Source: Gemmatimonadota bacterium (GTDB lineage: Bacteria; Latescibacterota; UBA2968; UBA8231). From it: DNA of 64,000 nucleotides. The first letter of the stretch is position 1. Every line of letters begins with the position of its first letter. The stretch is taken from positions 62,001 to 126,000 of the forward strand of contig JABJJN010000074.1 of NCBI GenBank assembly GCA_018660835.1, written 5' to 3'. Shown here piece after piece: positions 35,955-44,748 of the stretch. The notes under the pieces are model-generated. The model did no database searches and was not told the DNA's origin. It saw nothing but the letters and a program-made list of their open reading frames with translations. A program made the translations under genes and the position numbers.

Positions 35955-36311
35955 TTAGTCGTCTGCTTCTGCACTCAGCTTGCGCAGAAATTCGAAGGTG
36001 TAGATCCCGGTGTCATGGCCATCTGCCCAGGTCAGACGAATTCCATAACGCCCCACCGGGTCAAAACCTCGTGCTTCAGACGTTGCGGCGGCAGCTTCGG
36101 ATGTGAGCATCGGCAATGAATTACCAGCTACCAGTTCAGGCCCGTGCGGCTCACCACGAAGTTCACCACATCCGGCACAAGGGCAGCGACGGCGCAGGGT
36201 TTCCAGGTCGTAGTCGTTGCGCCCACCGTCCCCCCACACAACAGTAAGAGCCGTATCGCTCAGTTCGATATTCTGTGGTCGGCGTCGCCGCCGTTCTTCG
36301 CGACTCAACAT
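35955..36311 (-). CDS. DUF971 domain protein
   Basis: A 118-aa DUF971 protein, the domain also found at the N-terminus of gamma-butyrobetaine hydroxylases. Visible are the N-terminal strand IELSDTALTVVWGDG, the cysteine motif RRCPCAGCGE near 42 (possible metal site), and VGRYGIRLTWADGHDTGIYT near 87, with F-L-R at the end. Bacterial stand-alone members are linked by context to Fe-S or Mrp-type proteins, but no function is established. It is the last gene of the aromatic operon run, two bases after rimO, and converges on the VWA gene with nine bases between. Confidence 0.87.
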   Translation of the reverse strand: MLSREERRRRRPQNIELSDTALTVVWGDGGRNDYDLETLRRRCPCAGCGELRGEPHGPELVAGNSLPMLTSEAAAATSEARGFDPVGRYGIRLTWADGHDTGIYTFEFLRKLSAEADD

Positions 36312-36313
36312 GA

Positions 36314-37696
36314 CTACCAGATCTTTCCTACGACACGAGCTGTCAGTTCGAATGGGTAGGCGTTGGTAATCTCAACTTCGGCAAATTTGCCAACAATCGA
36401 GCTGGGTGCCTCAGCGGCGGATCCCTCAATGGCAACGAGAGTCGTGTCCTGGGCGGCGGCGCCATCGGCCGTCTCAAGCACGACGTGACAGTCGATTTCG
36501 GGTGCATCGCGCTGAAGCCGCGCGGTGAGATGCCCCCCCACGTCGGCTCCATCGACAAGAACCGTTTGTCGACTACCAACAAATTCTGAGTTGATCTCAC
36601 CCGAGATGCGCTCCTGCAACTGGGTGAGTCTGCGGTAGCGATCTTGTATCTGATCGGTATCGACCTTGTTGTCCAGGTCGAAAGCGGCCGTGCCCTCTTC
36701 ATCTGAGTAGAGGAAACAGGTGGCATTGTCGAAGCGTGTGTCTTCGATGAATTGCAACAGTTCATCAAACTCGGCATCCGTCTCGCCGGGGAAGCCGACG
36801 ATAAAAGAGGAGCGCAGACCGATGCCCGGCATCCGACGACGAAATTCCTCGAGCAGGTCGATTGTCTTCTTTCTTGTTGTGGCACGCTTCATCCGAATCA
36901 GCACAGGATCTGCGATATGCTGCAAAGGCATGTCGACATAACGACACATCTTTGGCTCTTCGGCGTAGAAGTCAAGCATCTGCGGCGTCCAGAACGCCGG
37001 ATATGTATACATGAGTCGGATCCACTCGATCCCCTTTACTGCAGCCAATTCCTGCAGTAATTGCACCAATCGCGGTTGGCCATACAGGTCGGCACCATAG
37101 CGCACCGAATCCTGCGCAATCAGGACCAGTTCGCGTACACCCGTCGCCGCAAGACGCCACGCTTCGGCGACCAATTGCTCGATGGGTTCACTCACATGCC
37201 GGCCACGAATGGTCGGGATTGCACAGAAAGCGCACTTGTGGTCGCAGCCATCGGAGATCCGCAGATAGGCCCAATGCTGCGCCGTGAGACTGGTGCGTGG
37301 TGAATCGTCGTGATACTGGCCTCGTTGTCGGCCGAGAATTCGATCCGCGTGGCGTACGATATCCCGCTCTTCACTCAGCGTGAGGATCGCATCGGTTTCA
37401 TCAGCCAGATCATTCTTCAGTTCGGACTCGTATCGCGTCGACAGACAACCTGTGACAATGACGCCGCGGCAACGTCCCTCCTGTTTGAGACGGCTCGCGG
37501 CGAGGATCGTCTCAATCGACTCTTCCTTGGCTGGTTCGATGAACCCGCAGGTGTTGACGATGACGAGATCCGCCTCCTCAGGCTGCTCGGTCGTGAGATA
37601 GTCGTTTCCCTGTAGAAGCCCCAGCATTCGTTCTGAGTCGACCGTATTCTTCGGGCAACCGAGACTGATCAGATGCACCTTAGGTGATTCGCTCAC
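36314..37696 (-). CDS. rimO: Ribosomal protein S12 methylthiotransferase RimO
   Basis: Radical-SAM enzyme of 460 aa that adds a methylthio group to an Asp of ribosomal protein S12. The N-terminal UPF0004 domain binds a cluster through Cys in SLGCPKNTVDSE, VNTCGFI and VTGCLS. The radical-SAM motif is CDHKCAFCAIP (~150), and the C-terminal TRAM domain has QTVLVDGADVGG. The GTG start (37696) overlaps the aroB stop (GTGA). All eight or so key cysteines are present. The S-L-G-C-P-K-N form distinguishes RimO from MiaB. Confidence 0.94.
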   Translation of the reverse strand: MSESPKVHLISLGCPKNTVDSERMLGLLQGNDYLTTEQPEEADLVIVNTCGFIEPAKEESIETILAASRLKQEGRCRGVIVTGCLSTRYESELKNDLADETDAILTLSEERDIVRHADRILGRQRGQYHDDSPRTSLTAQHWAYLRISDGCDHKCAFCAIPTIRGRHVSEPIEQLVAEAWRLAATGVRELVLIAQDSVRYGADLYGQPRLVQLLQELAAVKGIEWIRLMYTYPAFWTPQMLDFYAEEPKMCRYVDMPLQHIADPVLIRMKRATTRKKTIDLLEEFRRRMPGIGLRSSFIVGFPGETDAEFDELLQFIEDTRFDNATCFLYSDEEGTAAFDLDNKVDTDQIQDRYRRLTQLQERISGEINSEFVGSRQTVLVDGADVGGHLTARLQRDAPEIDCHVVLETADGAAAQDTTLVAIEGSAAEAPSSIVGKFAEVEITNAYPFELTARVVGKIW

Positions 37697-38808
37697 TGGC
37701 TCACTATCCGATCCAAGCCCTGCACATGAGCGATACCGGCGCGCACGGCTTCCTGCTCGATGTCGTCAGCGATATAGGCATCGCCAATTCGGCGCGGCAG
37801 AATGAAACGTAATTTTCCATCCCGCCATTTTTTATCAGACTTCGTACGAGCGAAAATCTGCTCGGCACTGACCGCAGCAATACCGGCTGGAATCCCTAAG
37901 CGTGTCAGCAATGCCTGCTGGCGCGCTTCGTCTTCCTGCGACCATACGCCCAGCTGTGCCGCAATTCGACCGGCCCCGATCATCCCGAGAATGACGGCTT
38001 CGCCGTGCCGATAGGTCTGGTAATCGGTGGCTGCTTCAATCGCGTGTCCAATCGTATGACCGTAGTTGAGGATCGCTCGCAGACCCCCCTCACGCTCATC
38101 GGCGGCGACGACACCGGCCTTGATGGAGGCATTGCGCGCTATGAGCCAGTCGAGTTGGTCATCGTCGATCTCCATAGAGACGACAGACTCCATCTTGTCT
38201 TCGAGGAAGCAGAATAACTCCTCGTCTCGAATGACGCTGTGCTTGACGACCTCAGCCAGACCTGCCACTCGTTCGGCTTCGGGTAGATGACGTAATGTGC
38301 TCGTATCGGACAACACCAGACGAGGTTGGTGGAAGGCGCCGATCAGATTCTTACCAAGAGCGTGATTGACACCCGTCTTGCCGCCCAGGCTGGCGTCTAC
38401 CTGCGACACGATGGTCGTCGGCATCTGCACGACATCGACACCTCGCAGAAAGGACGCTGCCGCGAAACCAGCCAGATCACCGACAACACCCCCACCGAGG
38501 GCGGCGACCCATGTACCGCGATCGAGTCCTGCTTCGACCATCGACCCAATGATGGTCTCAACAGATTCGAGTCTCTTGCCCCGTTCACCCTTGCCGAAAG
38601 CGATCACGACGACTTCGAAGCCTGCACCCTTGAGACTGTCCAATACGCGCGGCAACGCAGTCTGCTCGAGGGCTTGATCGTAGACCAGCGCGCACCGATC
38701 ACCCAGGCCGAGGGCACGACACTGGCTGCCCGCTTCGGTGAGCAGGTCATGTCCCACCAGGTCATCGTAGGCACGACCATCGGCCAATTCGATGCGAACT
38801 GTCTTCAT
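37693..38808 (-). CDS. aroB: 3-dehydroquinate synthase
   Basis: NAD- and metal-dependent second enzyme of the shikimate pathway, converting DAHP to 3-dehydroquinate; 371 aa, full length. Motifs: ALGGGVVGDLAGFAAASFLR (nucleotide loop, ~103), QMPTTIVSQVDASLGGKTGV (substrate Lys and Asp, ~134), NLIGAFHQP, and the zinc ligands Glu in LAEVVKHSVI, His in LNYGHTIGHAIE and a later His in YQTYRHGEAV. Start and stop overlap aroK (ATGA) and rimO (GTGA), showing translational coupling. Confidence 0.95.
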   Translation of the reverse strand: MKTVRIELADGRAYDDLVGHDLLTEAGSQCRALGLGDRCALVYDQALEQTALPRVLDSLKGAGFEVVVIAFGKGERGKRLESVETIIGSMVEAGLDRGTWVAALGGGVVGDLAGFAAASFLRGVDVVQMPTTIVSQVDASLGGKTGVNHALGKNLIGAFHQPRLVLSDTSTLRHLPEAERVAGLAEVVKHSVIRDEELFCFLEDKMESVVSMEIDDDQLDWLIARNASIKAGVVAADEREGGLRAILNYGHTIGHAIEAATDYQTYRHGEAVILGMIGAGRIAAQLGVWSQEDEARQQALLTRLGIPAGIAAVSAEQIFARTKSDKKWRDGKLRFILPRRIGDAYIADDIEQEAVRAGIAHVQGLDRIVSQ

Positions 38809-39368
38809 CGACGCGGTTCAGTCGGCAGCCCGCGGGCAGCCATCAATTCGAGCAGCTCCTGTACCATCGTCTCTGGCCGCGAGTCCGATGTCGAAGCGAG
38901 CGTCACGTCTGCGTGTGCATAGAATGGGGCGCGTTCTGTCAGGATCGCCTCAATCTTCTCGCGTTTTTCTTCGCGTGACAGACCGGCCAGAAGAGGTCGG
39001 TCATCACGGCGACAGACGCGCTCGAGAATCGTTTCCACATCAGCTGACAGACACACAAGCAGTGCACCGGCGCGACGAATCGTCTCCAGGTTTTCGGGTT
39101 GCGCGATGGCCCCCCCTCCGAGAGCGACTACGACATGGCCGCGATATGCTGCATCCTCGACACAGTCACGCTCCCACTGTCGGAAAGCCTCCTCACCGTC
39201 ATCAGCAAAGATCTCGGGGATCGGTTTCCCTGCCCGTTCGCTGATCATGTCGTCTGTGTCGATAAAATCACGCTGCAGATGCCGGGCAAGCAGTCGCCCG
39301 ACATGTGTTTTCCCTGTGGCCATAAAGCCTGTGAGATAGATGGGTATATCCAGGTCTTCTGTACTCAC
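38805..39368 (-). CDS. aroK: Shikimate kinase
   Basis: P-loop kinase of 187 aa that phosphorylates shikimate at O3. The Walker A motif is GFMATGKTHVGRLLA (~14-28), FIDTDDMI is the shikimate-binding D-x-D, FRQWERDC is the R-x-x-E-binding region, VVALGGGAI is Walker B-like (~79) and RDDRPLL is the lid (~118). The GTG start (39368) overlaps the stop of the 58-aa zinc-ribbon gene as GTGA, and the stop overlaps the aroB start as ATGA. Confidence 0.94.
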   Translation of the reverse strand: MSTEDLDIPIYLTGFMATGKTHVGRLLARHLQRDFIDTDDMISERAGKPIPEIFADDGEEAFRQWERDCVEDAAYRGHVVVALGGGAIAQPENLETIRRAGALLVCLSADVETILERVCRRDDRPLLAGLSREEKREKIEAILTERAPFYAHADVTLASTSDSRPETMVQELLELMAARGLPTEPRR

Positions 39369-39541
39369 GCCGACTCCGCCTGCGACTGTTGTCGCTGTGC
39401 ACGCTTCTGTTCATAACAGTCGTCGCAATTCCACAAGGGCGGTTTGGTAAGCGCATTGTAGTCTTCATCGACGACATCTCGTCGTAACTGGTCAACCTGC
39501 TTACCGCAGGTGTCGCACAGTAGCTTGTCTCGTTGACTCAT
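39365..39541 (-). CDS. 58-aa zinc-ribbon protein between argS and aroK
   Basis: A small gene of 59 codons including the stop. The protein has two C-x-x-C knuckles, CDTC (residues 9-12) and CDDC (39-42), separated by 26 residues, and a basic Gln-rich tail: a typical single zinc ribbon. AGGAG lies nine bases before the ATG, which itself is three bases after the argS stop; the TGA overlaps the aroK GTG start. The conserved cysteine spacing, good ribosome binding site and coupling make it a real gene. Function unknown; such ribbons act in RNA, protein or nucleic-acid binding. Confidence 0.8.
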   Translation of the reverse strand: MSQRDKLLCDTCGKQVDQLRRDVVDEDYNALTKPPLWNCDDCYEQKRAQRQQSQAESA

Positions 39542-39544
39542 GTA

Positions 39545-41275
39545 TCACATCTCCTCAGGACAACTCATTCCCAGTAACGTCATGCCCGTCCGCAAGACAC
39601 GACGCACGGCGTCAATCAACCGAATCCGTGCAATCTTGACCGCCGGATCCTCAGCGATCAGGACAGGGACCTCGTTGTAAAGCTTGTTTGCCTGCGTCGC
39701 CAACTCGATCAGATAGGTGGCCACGTAAGACGGTTCGTTGTCGCTTTCAGCGCGTGCCAACACGCCGGGAAAACTGCCGAGAGATTGGGCGACGCGCATT
39801 TCCGCGGGTTCACCGAGGATTGTCGTATCTGCCTGAAGATCAACGGCTTCACCATGGCGTCTGAGAATACTGCAGTAGCGCGCATGGGTGTATTGAAGAT
39901 ACGGCCCCGTCTCCCCATCAAAGTTGAGAACCTCTTCGAGGGAGAAGCTGATATCTCTTGTCCGCCGATTGCTGACGTCAGCATACACAACGGCGCTGAT
40001 GCCGATCTCTCGAGCCACACGATCGGCATCGACCAGATCGGGATTCTTCTCGGCAATGATCGTCCGTGTCAGTTCGATCGCCTGATCCAGTACATCTTCC
40101 AGTATAACCATCCGGCCCTTGCGAGTGGACAAGGCCTGCCCCTTGAAGGACATCATGCCGAAAGGCGCGTGCTCACATAGATCGATCCAGTCGATGCCTG
40201 CCGACGCGAGGGCCTGAAAAATCTGGCGAAAGTGCAACATCTGACGGGAGTCCGTGACGTACACCATCTTGTCGAATTGGTGCTGACTCTTGCGATAGAG
40301 GAGAGCGGCGATGTCGCGACTGTGGTAGGTGCTGGTGCCATTGCTGGTGCGTAACATACACGGCGCAATTTCCTCACCATCCTCGTCGTGAAGTCGCACA
40401 ACGAGGGCCCCATCACTCTCCTCGGCGAGGCCCGCCTTATCGAAGAGGGCGATGACGTCGTCGAGATCATCCGCAAAGGCACCCTCGCCCTTGTATTCGT
40501 CGAAGTGCACACCAAGGATGTCATAGATGCGTTCTGCCTCTTTGCGCCCGGCGTCAACGAAGAATTCCCACAACGACACCATTTCCTCGTCACCATCGGC
40601 CAACCTCTTCAGACGAGACCTGGCCTCCTCACGCAGATCAGGATCCTTCTCGACTTCGTCATTGAAGCGCACATACAGAGCCAGCAATTCGGGCACGGGA
40701 TTGGCGGCGACCTGCTGCTCATCTCCCCACAGTTGATAGGCCGCCAGCAACTGGCCGAAATTCGCACCGTAGTCACCATAGTGGTTGATGCCGACACACC
40801 GGTATCCGAGGAATGCATGGATACGATAGATGGCGTGTCCGATCGCAGTGGAACGCAGATGCGCGATCGAAAAGGGTCGGGCGAGATTCGGGGATGAGAA
40901 ATCGATCGCCACGGTCCGGCCCCGGCCTTGATCCTGTGAGCCAAAGGTATCCCCCTGTTCACGCATGGCATCCAGCACCCAACCGATAAATGCTGCCTTG
41001 TCGAGTCTCACATTGACATACGGGCCCGCCGCCTGCACCCCGGCAAGCCGTGGAGCAGTATCGATCGCTGCAACGGCTGCTGTGGCGATATCAGTGGCGA
41101 TCTGCGCCGGATTCTTGCGTAGCACTTTGGCGAGAGTGAAACATGGCAGAGCATAATCACCCATCGTGTCGTCTGGCGGCACGGCCAGTAGTTCAGCCAC
41201 ATCAGCTGCGGGCAACTGCGCCGCCTCAGAGAGAATGGTGACGATGTCATCTACGAAGGGATTCACTGGAGTCAC
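39545..41275 (-). CDS. argS: Arginyl-tRNA synthetase
   Basis: Class I aminoacyl-tRNA synthetase of 576 aa. The N-terminal Add1 domain is followed by the catalytic core: SPNLARPFSIAHLRST, where the HIGH signature reads S-I-A-H (many bacterial ArgRS have S-x-G-H), then GINHYGDYGANFGQLLAAY and the KMSKS-equivalent LSTRKGRM near 378. The C-terminal anticodon-binding DALR domain has QYTHARYCSILRR and RVLRTGMTLLGM. The apparent start is GTG 41275 (another GTG at 41266). It sits inside the aromatic operon, 24 bases after aroE. Confidence 0.94.
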   Translation of the reverse strand: MTPVNPFVDDIVTILSEAAQLPAADVAELLAVPPDDTMGDYALPCFTLAKVLRKNPAQIATDIATAAVAAIDTAPRLAGVQAAGPYVNVRLDKAAFIGWVLDAMREQGDTFGSQDQGRGRTVAIDFSSPNLARPFSIAHLRSTAIGHAIYRIHAFLGYRCVGINHYGDYGANFGQLLAAYQLWGDEQQVAANPVPELLALYVRFNDEVEKDPDLREEARSRLKRLADGDEEMVSLWEFFVDAGRKEAERIYDILGVHFDEYKGEGAFADDLDDVIALFDKAGLAEESDGALVVRLHDEDGEEIAPCMLRTSNGTSTYHSRDIAALLYRKSQHQFDKMVYVTDSRQMLHFRQIFQALASAGIDWIDLCEHAPFGMMSFKGQALSTRKGRMVILEDVLDQAIELTRTIIAEKNPDLVDADRVAREIGISAVVYADVSNRRTRDISFSLEEVLNFDGETGPYLQYTHARYCSILRRHGEAVDLQADTTILGEPAEMRVAQSLGSFPGVLARAESDNEPSYVATYLIELATQANKLYNEVPVLIAEDPAVKIARIRLIDAVRRVLRTGMTLLGMSCPEEM

Positions 41276-41299
41276 TTTACCATTTGCTGAGTTTGAACA

Positions 41300-42172
41300 T
41301 CACGCCAACAGAGCCTGGCGCATCACGTTGACCGGTGCACGTTGACCGGTCCACAATTCAAAAGCACGTGCCGCTTGGTGCACGAGCATGCCGAGACCAT
41401 CCACCGTTCGTGCCCCTGCAGCTTCGGCCTGCTGCAGTAGCTTTGTGCGCAGGGGTTTGTAGACGATGTCCACGACCACCAAACCATCATGCAGACCGGT
41501 GCCATCGCCCACGGGAGAGGCATCTGCATTCGGTGCGAGCCCCACCGACGAACAGTTGATCAGCAGACCTGCAGCTGCCAGTGGCTCCGAGTCGCCGAGT
41601 TCACCAGCCGTCGCCCGACCCGCTCCGAGTTCATCGACAAGATCCTGGGCACGATCAAGTGTACGATTCAGAACGGTCACTTGCTCGACGCCGTTGTCCT
41701 GTAGCACCGCGTGTAGAATGGCTCGAGCTGCCCCCCCTGCTCCGAGCAACACGACCTTCGGTGGCAACGACTCCAGGCCACCATCTTCACGCAGACTGGC
41801 GGCGATGCCATAGGCGTCTGTGTTGTCCCCGACCAGATGACCCGCGTCGTGAATGATTGTGTTGACGGCACCGATCTGGCGAGCAGCCTCACTCAGATCA
41901 TCCACAACATCCATCACGCCTTGCTTGTGCGGGACCGTCACATTGAGCCCGCGGATGCCCAGGGTGCGCATGGCATCACCCAGTTGCGAAATGCGCTCAG
42001 GCAATACATGACAAGGTACGTAGACGTAGTCGAGCCCAAGGTGAGCCAAGGCCGCATTGTGCATGGCAGGAGACGCTGAATGCGCCACAGGGTCACCGAT
42101 GACGCCAAGAATCTGCGTGCTGCCACGAATCACCGAAGGTGCCAGCGCCACGGCGCCAGCCAGGGCTTTCAC
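41300..42172 (-). CDS. aroE: Shikimate dehydrogenase
   Basis: NADPH-dependent reduction of 3-dehydroshikimate to shikimate; 290 aa. The substrate domain has GDPVAHSASPAMHNAAL (~26-42), and the catalytic Lys is in NVTVPHKQGVMD (~78). The NADP-binding domain has VLLGAGGAARAIL (~142) and VLNRTLDRAQ. TDAYGI and GLGMLVHQAARAFELW complete the family pattern. GTG 42172 overlaps the stop of the 46-aa membrane peptide (GTGA). It appears catalytically intact, unlike the AroA-like protein upstream. Confidence 0.94.
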   Translation of the reverse strand: MKALAGAVALAPSVIRGSTQILGVIGDPVAHSASPAMHNAALAHLGLDYVYVPCHVLPERISQLGDAMRTLGIRGLNVTVPHKQGVMDVVDDLSEAARQIGAVNTIIHDAGHLVGDNTDAYGIAASLREDGGLESLPPKVVLLGAGGAARAILHAVLQDNGVEQVTVLNRTLDRAQDLVDELGAGRATAGELGDSEPLAAAGLLINCSSVGLAPNADASPVGDGTGLHDGLVVVDIVYKPLRTKLLQQAEAAGARTVDGLGMLVHQAARAFELWTGQRAPVNVMRQALLA

Positions 42173-42309
42173 GCCAGCAGATCCTCAGCAAATTGATCGG
42201 CGATCTCTACCGCCTCTGTCCAACTGACGCCGTAAAGCAACTTGATCAGCACAACACCACCGCCGAAGACGACAGCGGCCAATACGAAGAGTCGCAACAA
42301 TGTTGTCAT
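42169..42309 (-). CDS. 46-aa single-span membrane peptide between aroA-like gene and aroE
   Basis: A 46-codon gene. The peptide is M-T-T-L-L-R then a hydrophobic helix (LFVLAAVVFGGGVVLIKLLYG, in two halves around G16-G18, residues ~7-27) and a short acidic tail rich in Glu/Asp ending in Leu-Leu-Ala. Its ATG overlaps the AroA-like stop (ATGA) and its TGA overlaps the aroE GTG (GTGA), so it is translationally coupled on both sides. The residue pattern (positive N-terminus, one membrane span) predicts an inner membrane protein with the acidic tail outside, or inside if reversed. No homologue is known to me. Confidence 0.65.
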   Translation of the reverse strand: MTTLLRLFVLAAVVFGGGVVLIKLLYGVSWTEAVEIADQFAEDLLA

Positions 42310-43598
42310 CCCTGGCGCTCCTTCACGGTAATCGAGTCTAAAGTGTCGAAGAAGCCTGGAAAGACAGCGTCGACACTATCGCTGTCGTGAATCTGCATGT
42401 CACCCTTGCTGACCAGACCGGCAACAGCGAAGGCCTGGGCCATCTGTGGTCGGGCATGCGTAACGACCTGGGTCCCCTTCAGGGGACGAGCTCCATCGAT
42501 GACGAGACCTTCCGGATACTCGCCCACCTTGGCACCCAACTCACGTAACAAAGTCACCAGATGGGCGATCATATCTACATCCTCACAGCGTCGTAGTGCT
42601 TCTACATCACGAATGATGAACTGGCCCTCGGTCTGTGTTGCCAATACGGCCAGTAGCGGAATGTGTTCGATGAGACGCGTCGCCCGCTTGTCGGCCACCC
42701 GAGTACCCTTGAGTCGACTGCTCTTGACGACCAGGTCGGCAAAGCCAGCCTGGTCAATGATCTCGACCTCACCTTTGATCTGCCGCAGCAGATCAAGGAA
42801 GGTACGATTCTCTGTGCGGATCGCGACTCTTGCTACGGTCAACTCTGACCGACCCACGATCAGAGCGGCGACGATGAAGGGCAGCGCCTGCTCGAGATCG
42901 CCTGGAAGATCCACATCGCAGGCGGTGGGCTGGGCGGCGGTGAGGATCATCGCCCGCAAGGCGGGATCATCGCGCCGATTGGGCTCAATGGAGACGCCAC
43001 GCTCGGTTAACAGATCATCCACTCGATCCTTCGACGTCGCCGCCTGCCGTACGGTGGTAACCGAGCCGGCCTCCGCATACAGCCCAGCACACAGCAGGGC
43101 CAGCTTCGTATCTGCATCGAGATCGGCTGGCGCATAATCTACGGCAACGGCTGTCTCGACCCCGTCGACTTGGACCTGCGATTCGGACAGTAGCTTGCCC
43201 ACGGCGCCTGTCTGGGCGAGCAGGGCGAAGAGTGCCTGTATCGTGTCTGCAAGTGAGGCGTCAATGTGGATCGTGCGCGAAGTTGCTTGCATCGCCAATA
43301 ACGTCACCGGCAGCAAGGCCTCGACACCTAACCCACGAAGATCCACAGGCTCTGATGTGGCGGTGAAACCACGCAACCCCACGCCAGAAATTACCAGACC
43401 TGCCTCGTTTTCTCCCACCGCGACACCAAGCGACTTTAGTTGCGCCAGATGCGGCAACAAACTGGGCGGTGCATGCTCGATCAGGCTGTCTCCAGTACTG
43501 ATCGCGGCGAGCCACACAGCCTTCAAAGCGGCGGGCAACTCGCCTGGCACACGGACCTGCCCGGTGATCTTACGCGCTCGGTTGATGGTACGTTCCAA
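42306..43598 (-). CDS. AroA-like protein (EPSP synthase fold) with lost catalytic residues
   Basis: A 430-aa homologue of 3-phosphoshikimate 1-carboxyvinyltransferase, full length and open throughout, in the expected operon position. The family frame aligns end to end (VPGxxP at 17-22, DASLxD at 113-118, LALLCAGLYAEAG at 166-178, LPGD at 231-234, IPLLAVLA at 313-320, FPGFF at 413-417). However, the catalytic residues are mostly changed: the Lys of P-G-x-K-S is Leu (PGELP), the S-S-Q triplet is D-A-D, the D-E-x-P Asp is Glu, K-E-S-D-R is C-E-D-V-D, D-H-R is H-A-R, and the Lys before F-P is Ala. TTG start at 43598 with AGAGAGG upstream. Activity is doubtful; a regulatory or scaffold role is possible. 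Confidence 0.75.
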   Translation of the reverse strand: MERTINRARKITGQVRVPGELPAALKAVWLAAISTGDSLIEHAPPSLLPHLAQLKSLGVAVGENEAGLVISGVGLRGFTATSEPVDLRGLGVEALLPVTLLAMQATSRTIHIDASLADTIQALFALLAQTGAVGKLLSESQVQVDGVETAVAVDYAPADLDADTKLALLCAGLYAEAGSVTTVRQAATSKDRVDDLLTERGVSIEPNRRDDPALRAMILTAAQPTACDVDLPGDLEQALPFIVAALIVGRSELTVARVAIRTENRTFLDLLRQIKGEVEIIDQAGFADLVVKSSRLKGTRVADKRATRLIEHIPLLAVLATQTEGQFIIRDVEALRRCEDVDMIAHLVTLLRELGAKVGEYPEGLVIDGARPLKGTQVVTHARPQMAQAFAVAGLVSKGDMQIHDSDSVDAVFPGFFDTLDSITVKERQG

Positions 43599-43618
43599 CC
43601 TGGTATGCCTCTCTTGGT

Positions 43619-44734
43619 TCAGGGCCGTCGAGCCCGATAATCGTGCTCGGTGAGAATCCTCAGCGCCAAATCGGCCGCTGTATCGTCTTCAAAACCCAAT
43701 CGCAGTGTGCCGCCCTCGCCCTCGCGCACCTTAACAACCTCGATGTCGTTGATGTTTACGTCACGTGTCGACAGGATCGTTGCGATTTGGGCAATCACAC
43801 CAGGCTTGTCTTCACAGACGACCAGAATCTCTGACAGCCGATGGAGAAATCCCTTTGCATCACGTGGGATTGTATCACGCACACGGTTGGCGTAGTCGAA
43901 ATTCTGTGCCAGCGCATCATCTCCAACGCGCTCGGTGACTTGTGCCAGGTGCTGGCGGAACTGGCTGATCATATCCGTGATGCGATCACCGTTGGTAGCA
44001 CAGATGTCTTTCCACACAGGTGCAAAGGGGCTGGAGGCAATGCGGGTCAGATCGCGAAATCCACCCGCTGCCAACATCAGGAAGGCACCATGCGCGTCAT
44101 CGCCCTCATCCAACTGGCCCACCATTTCCACCAGGCTTGTTGCCAGCAGTTGCGGTAGATGACTGATGGCAGCCACAACTGTATCGTGCGACTGGGCACT
44201 CAACTCCAGAACCCGCGCCCCCATACCGCGAACCAACCCACGCAGACCAAGATGCAGTGGCTCAGGCACCGATGCGTCAGGAACCAATACGTAGATCGCA
44301 TTCTGAAAGAGAAATGGATCTGCAGCGGTAACACCCGATTTCTCAGAGCCCGCCATCGGATGGCCACCGAGAAAGTGCACATCTTTTCTATCAGCGGCAG
44401 CGGCGGCGGCGACGATCTGGCGCTTTGTGCTGCCCGCATCAGTGACCAGAGTACCCGGGCCGGCTGCTGCGATCACCGACGGTAGTGTATCGATGATGTG
44501 TTGGATGGGCGAACAAACGAACACCAGATCGACACCATCAAGGGCCTGTGGCAGTTGGTCGTAGCCAAAGCCTGCGTCGATGGCGCCAAGTTCAACGGCG
44601 CGCTCGATCGTCGACTGTCGACTGATGCCGACGATTTCACCTGGAAATCCAATACGACGCATGGCCAGACCAAGGGAACCACCGATGAGGCCAACACCGA
44701 GGATCGCGGCGCGATGAAATGGTGTTTGATCCAT
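43619..44734 (-). CDS. tyrA: Prephenate dehydrogenase (TyrA) with C-terminal ACT domain
   Basis: Converts prephenate to 4-hydroxyphenylpyruvate with NAD, on the tyrosine branch; 371 aa. The NAD fold starts AAILGVGLIGGSLGLAMRR, GGHPMAGSEKSG and AISHLPQLLATSL (catalytic His region) follow, and residues ~295-365 form an ACT domain (EILVVCEDKPGVIAQIATIL), a likely amino-acid feedback site. I prefer ATG 44734; a TTG at 44746 is in frame. It starts 14 bases after the aroQ stop, within the aromatic operon, upstream of the degenerate AroA-like gene. Confidence 0.93.
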   Translation of the reverse strand: MDQTPFHRAAILGVGLIGGSLGLAMRRIGFPGEIVGISRQSTIERAVELGAIDAGFGYDQLPQALDGVDLVFVCSPIQHIIDTLPSVIAAAGPGTLVTDAGSTKRQIVAAAAAADRKDVHFLGGHPMAGSEKSGVTAADPFLFQNAIYVLVPDASVPEPLHLGLRGLVRGMGARVLELSAQSHDTVVAAISHLPQLLATSLVEMVGQLDEGDDAHGAFLMLAAGGFRDLTRIASSPFAPVWKDICATNGDRITDMISQFRQHLAQVTERVGDDALAQNFDYANRVRDTIPRDAKGFLHRLSEILVVCEDKPGVIAQIATILSTRDVNINDIEVVKVREGEGGTLRLGFEDDTAADLALRILTEHDYRARRP

Positions 44735-44748
44735 CTTGCTACCCAACG

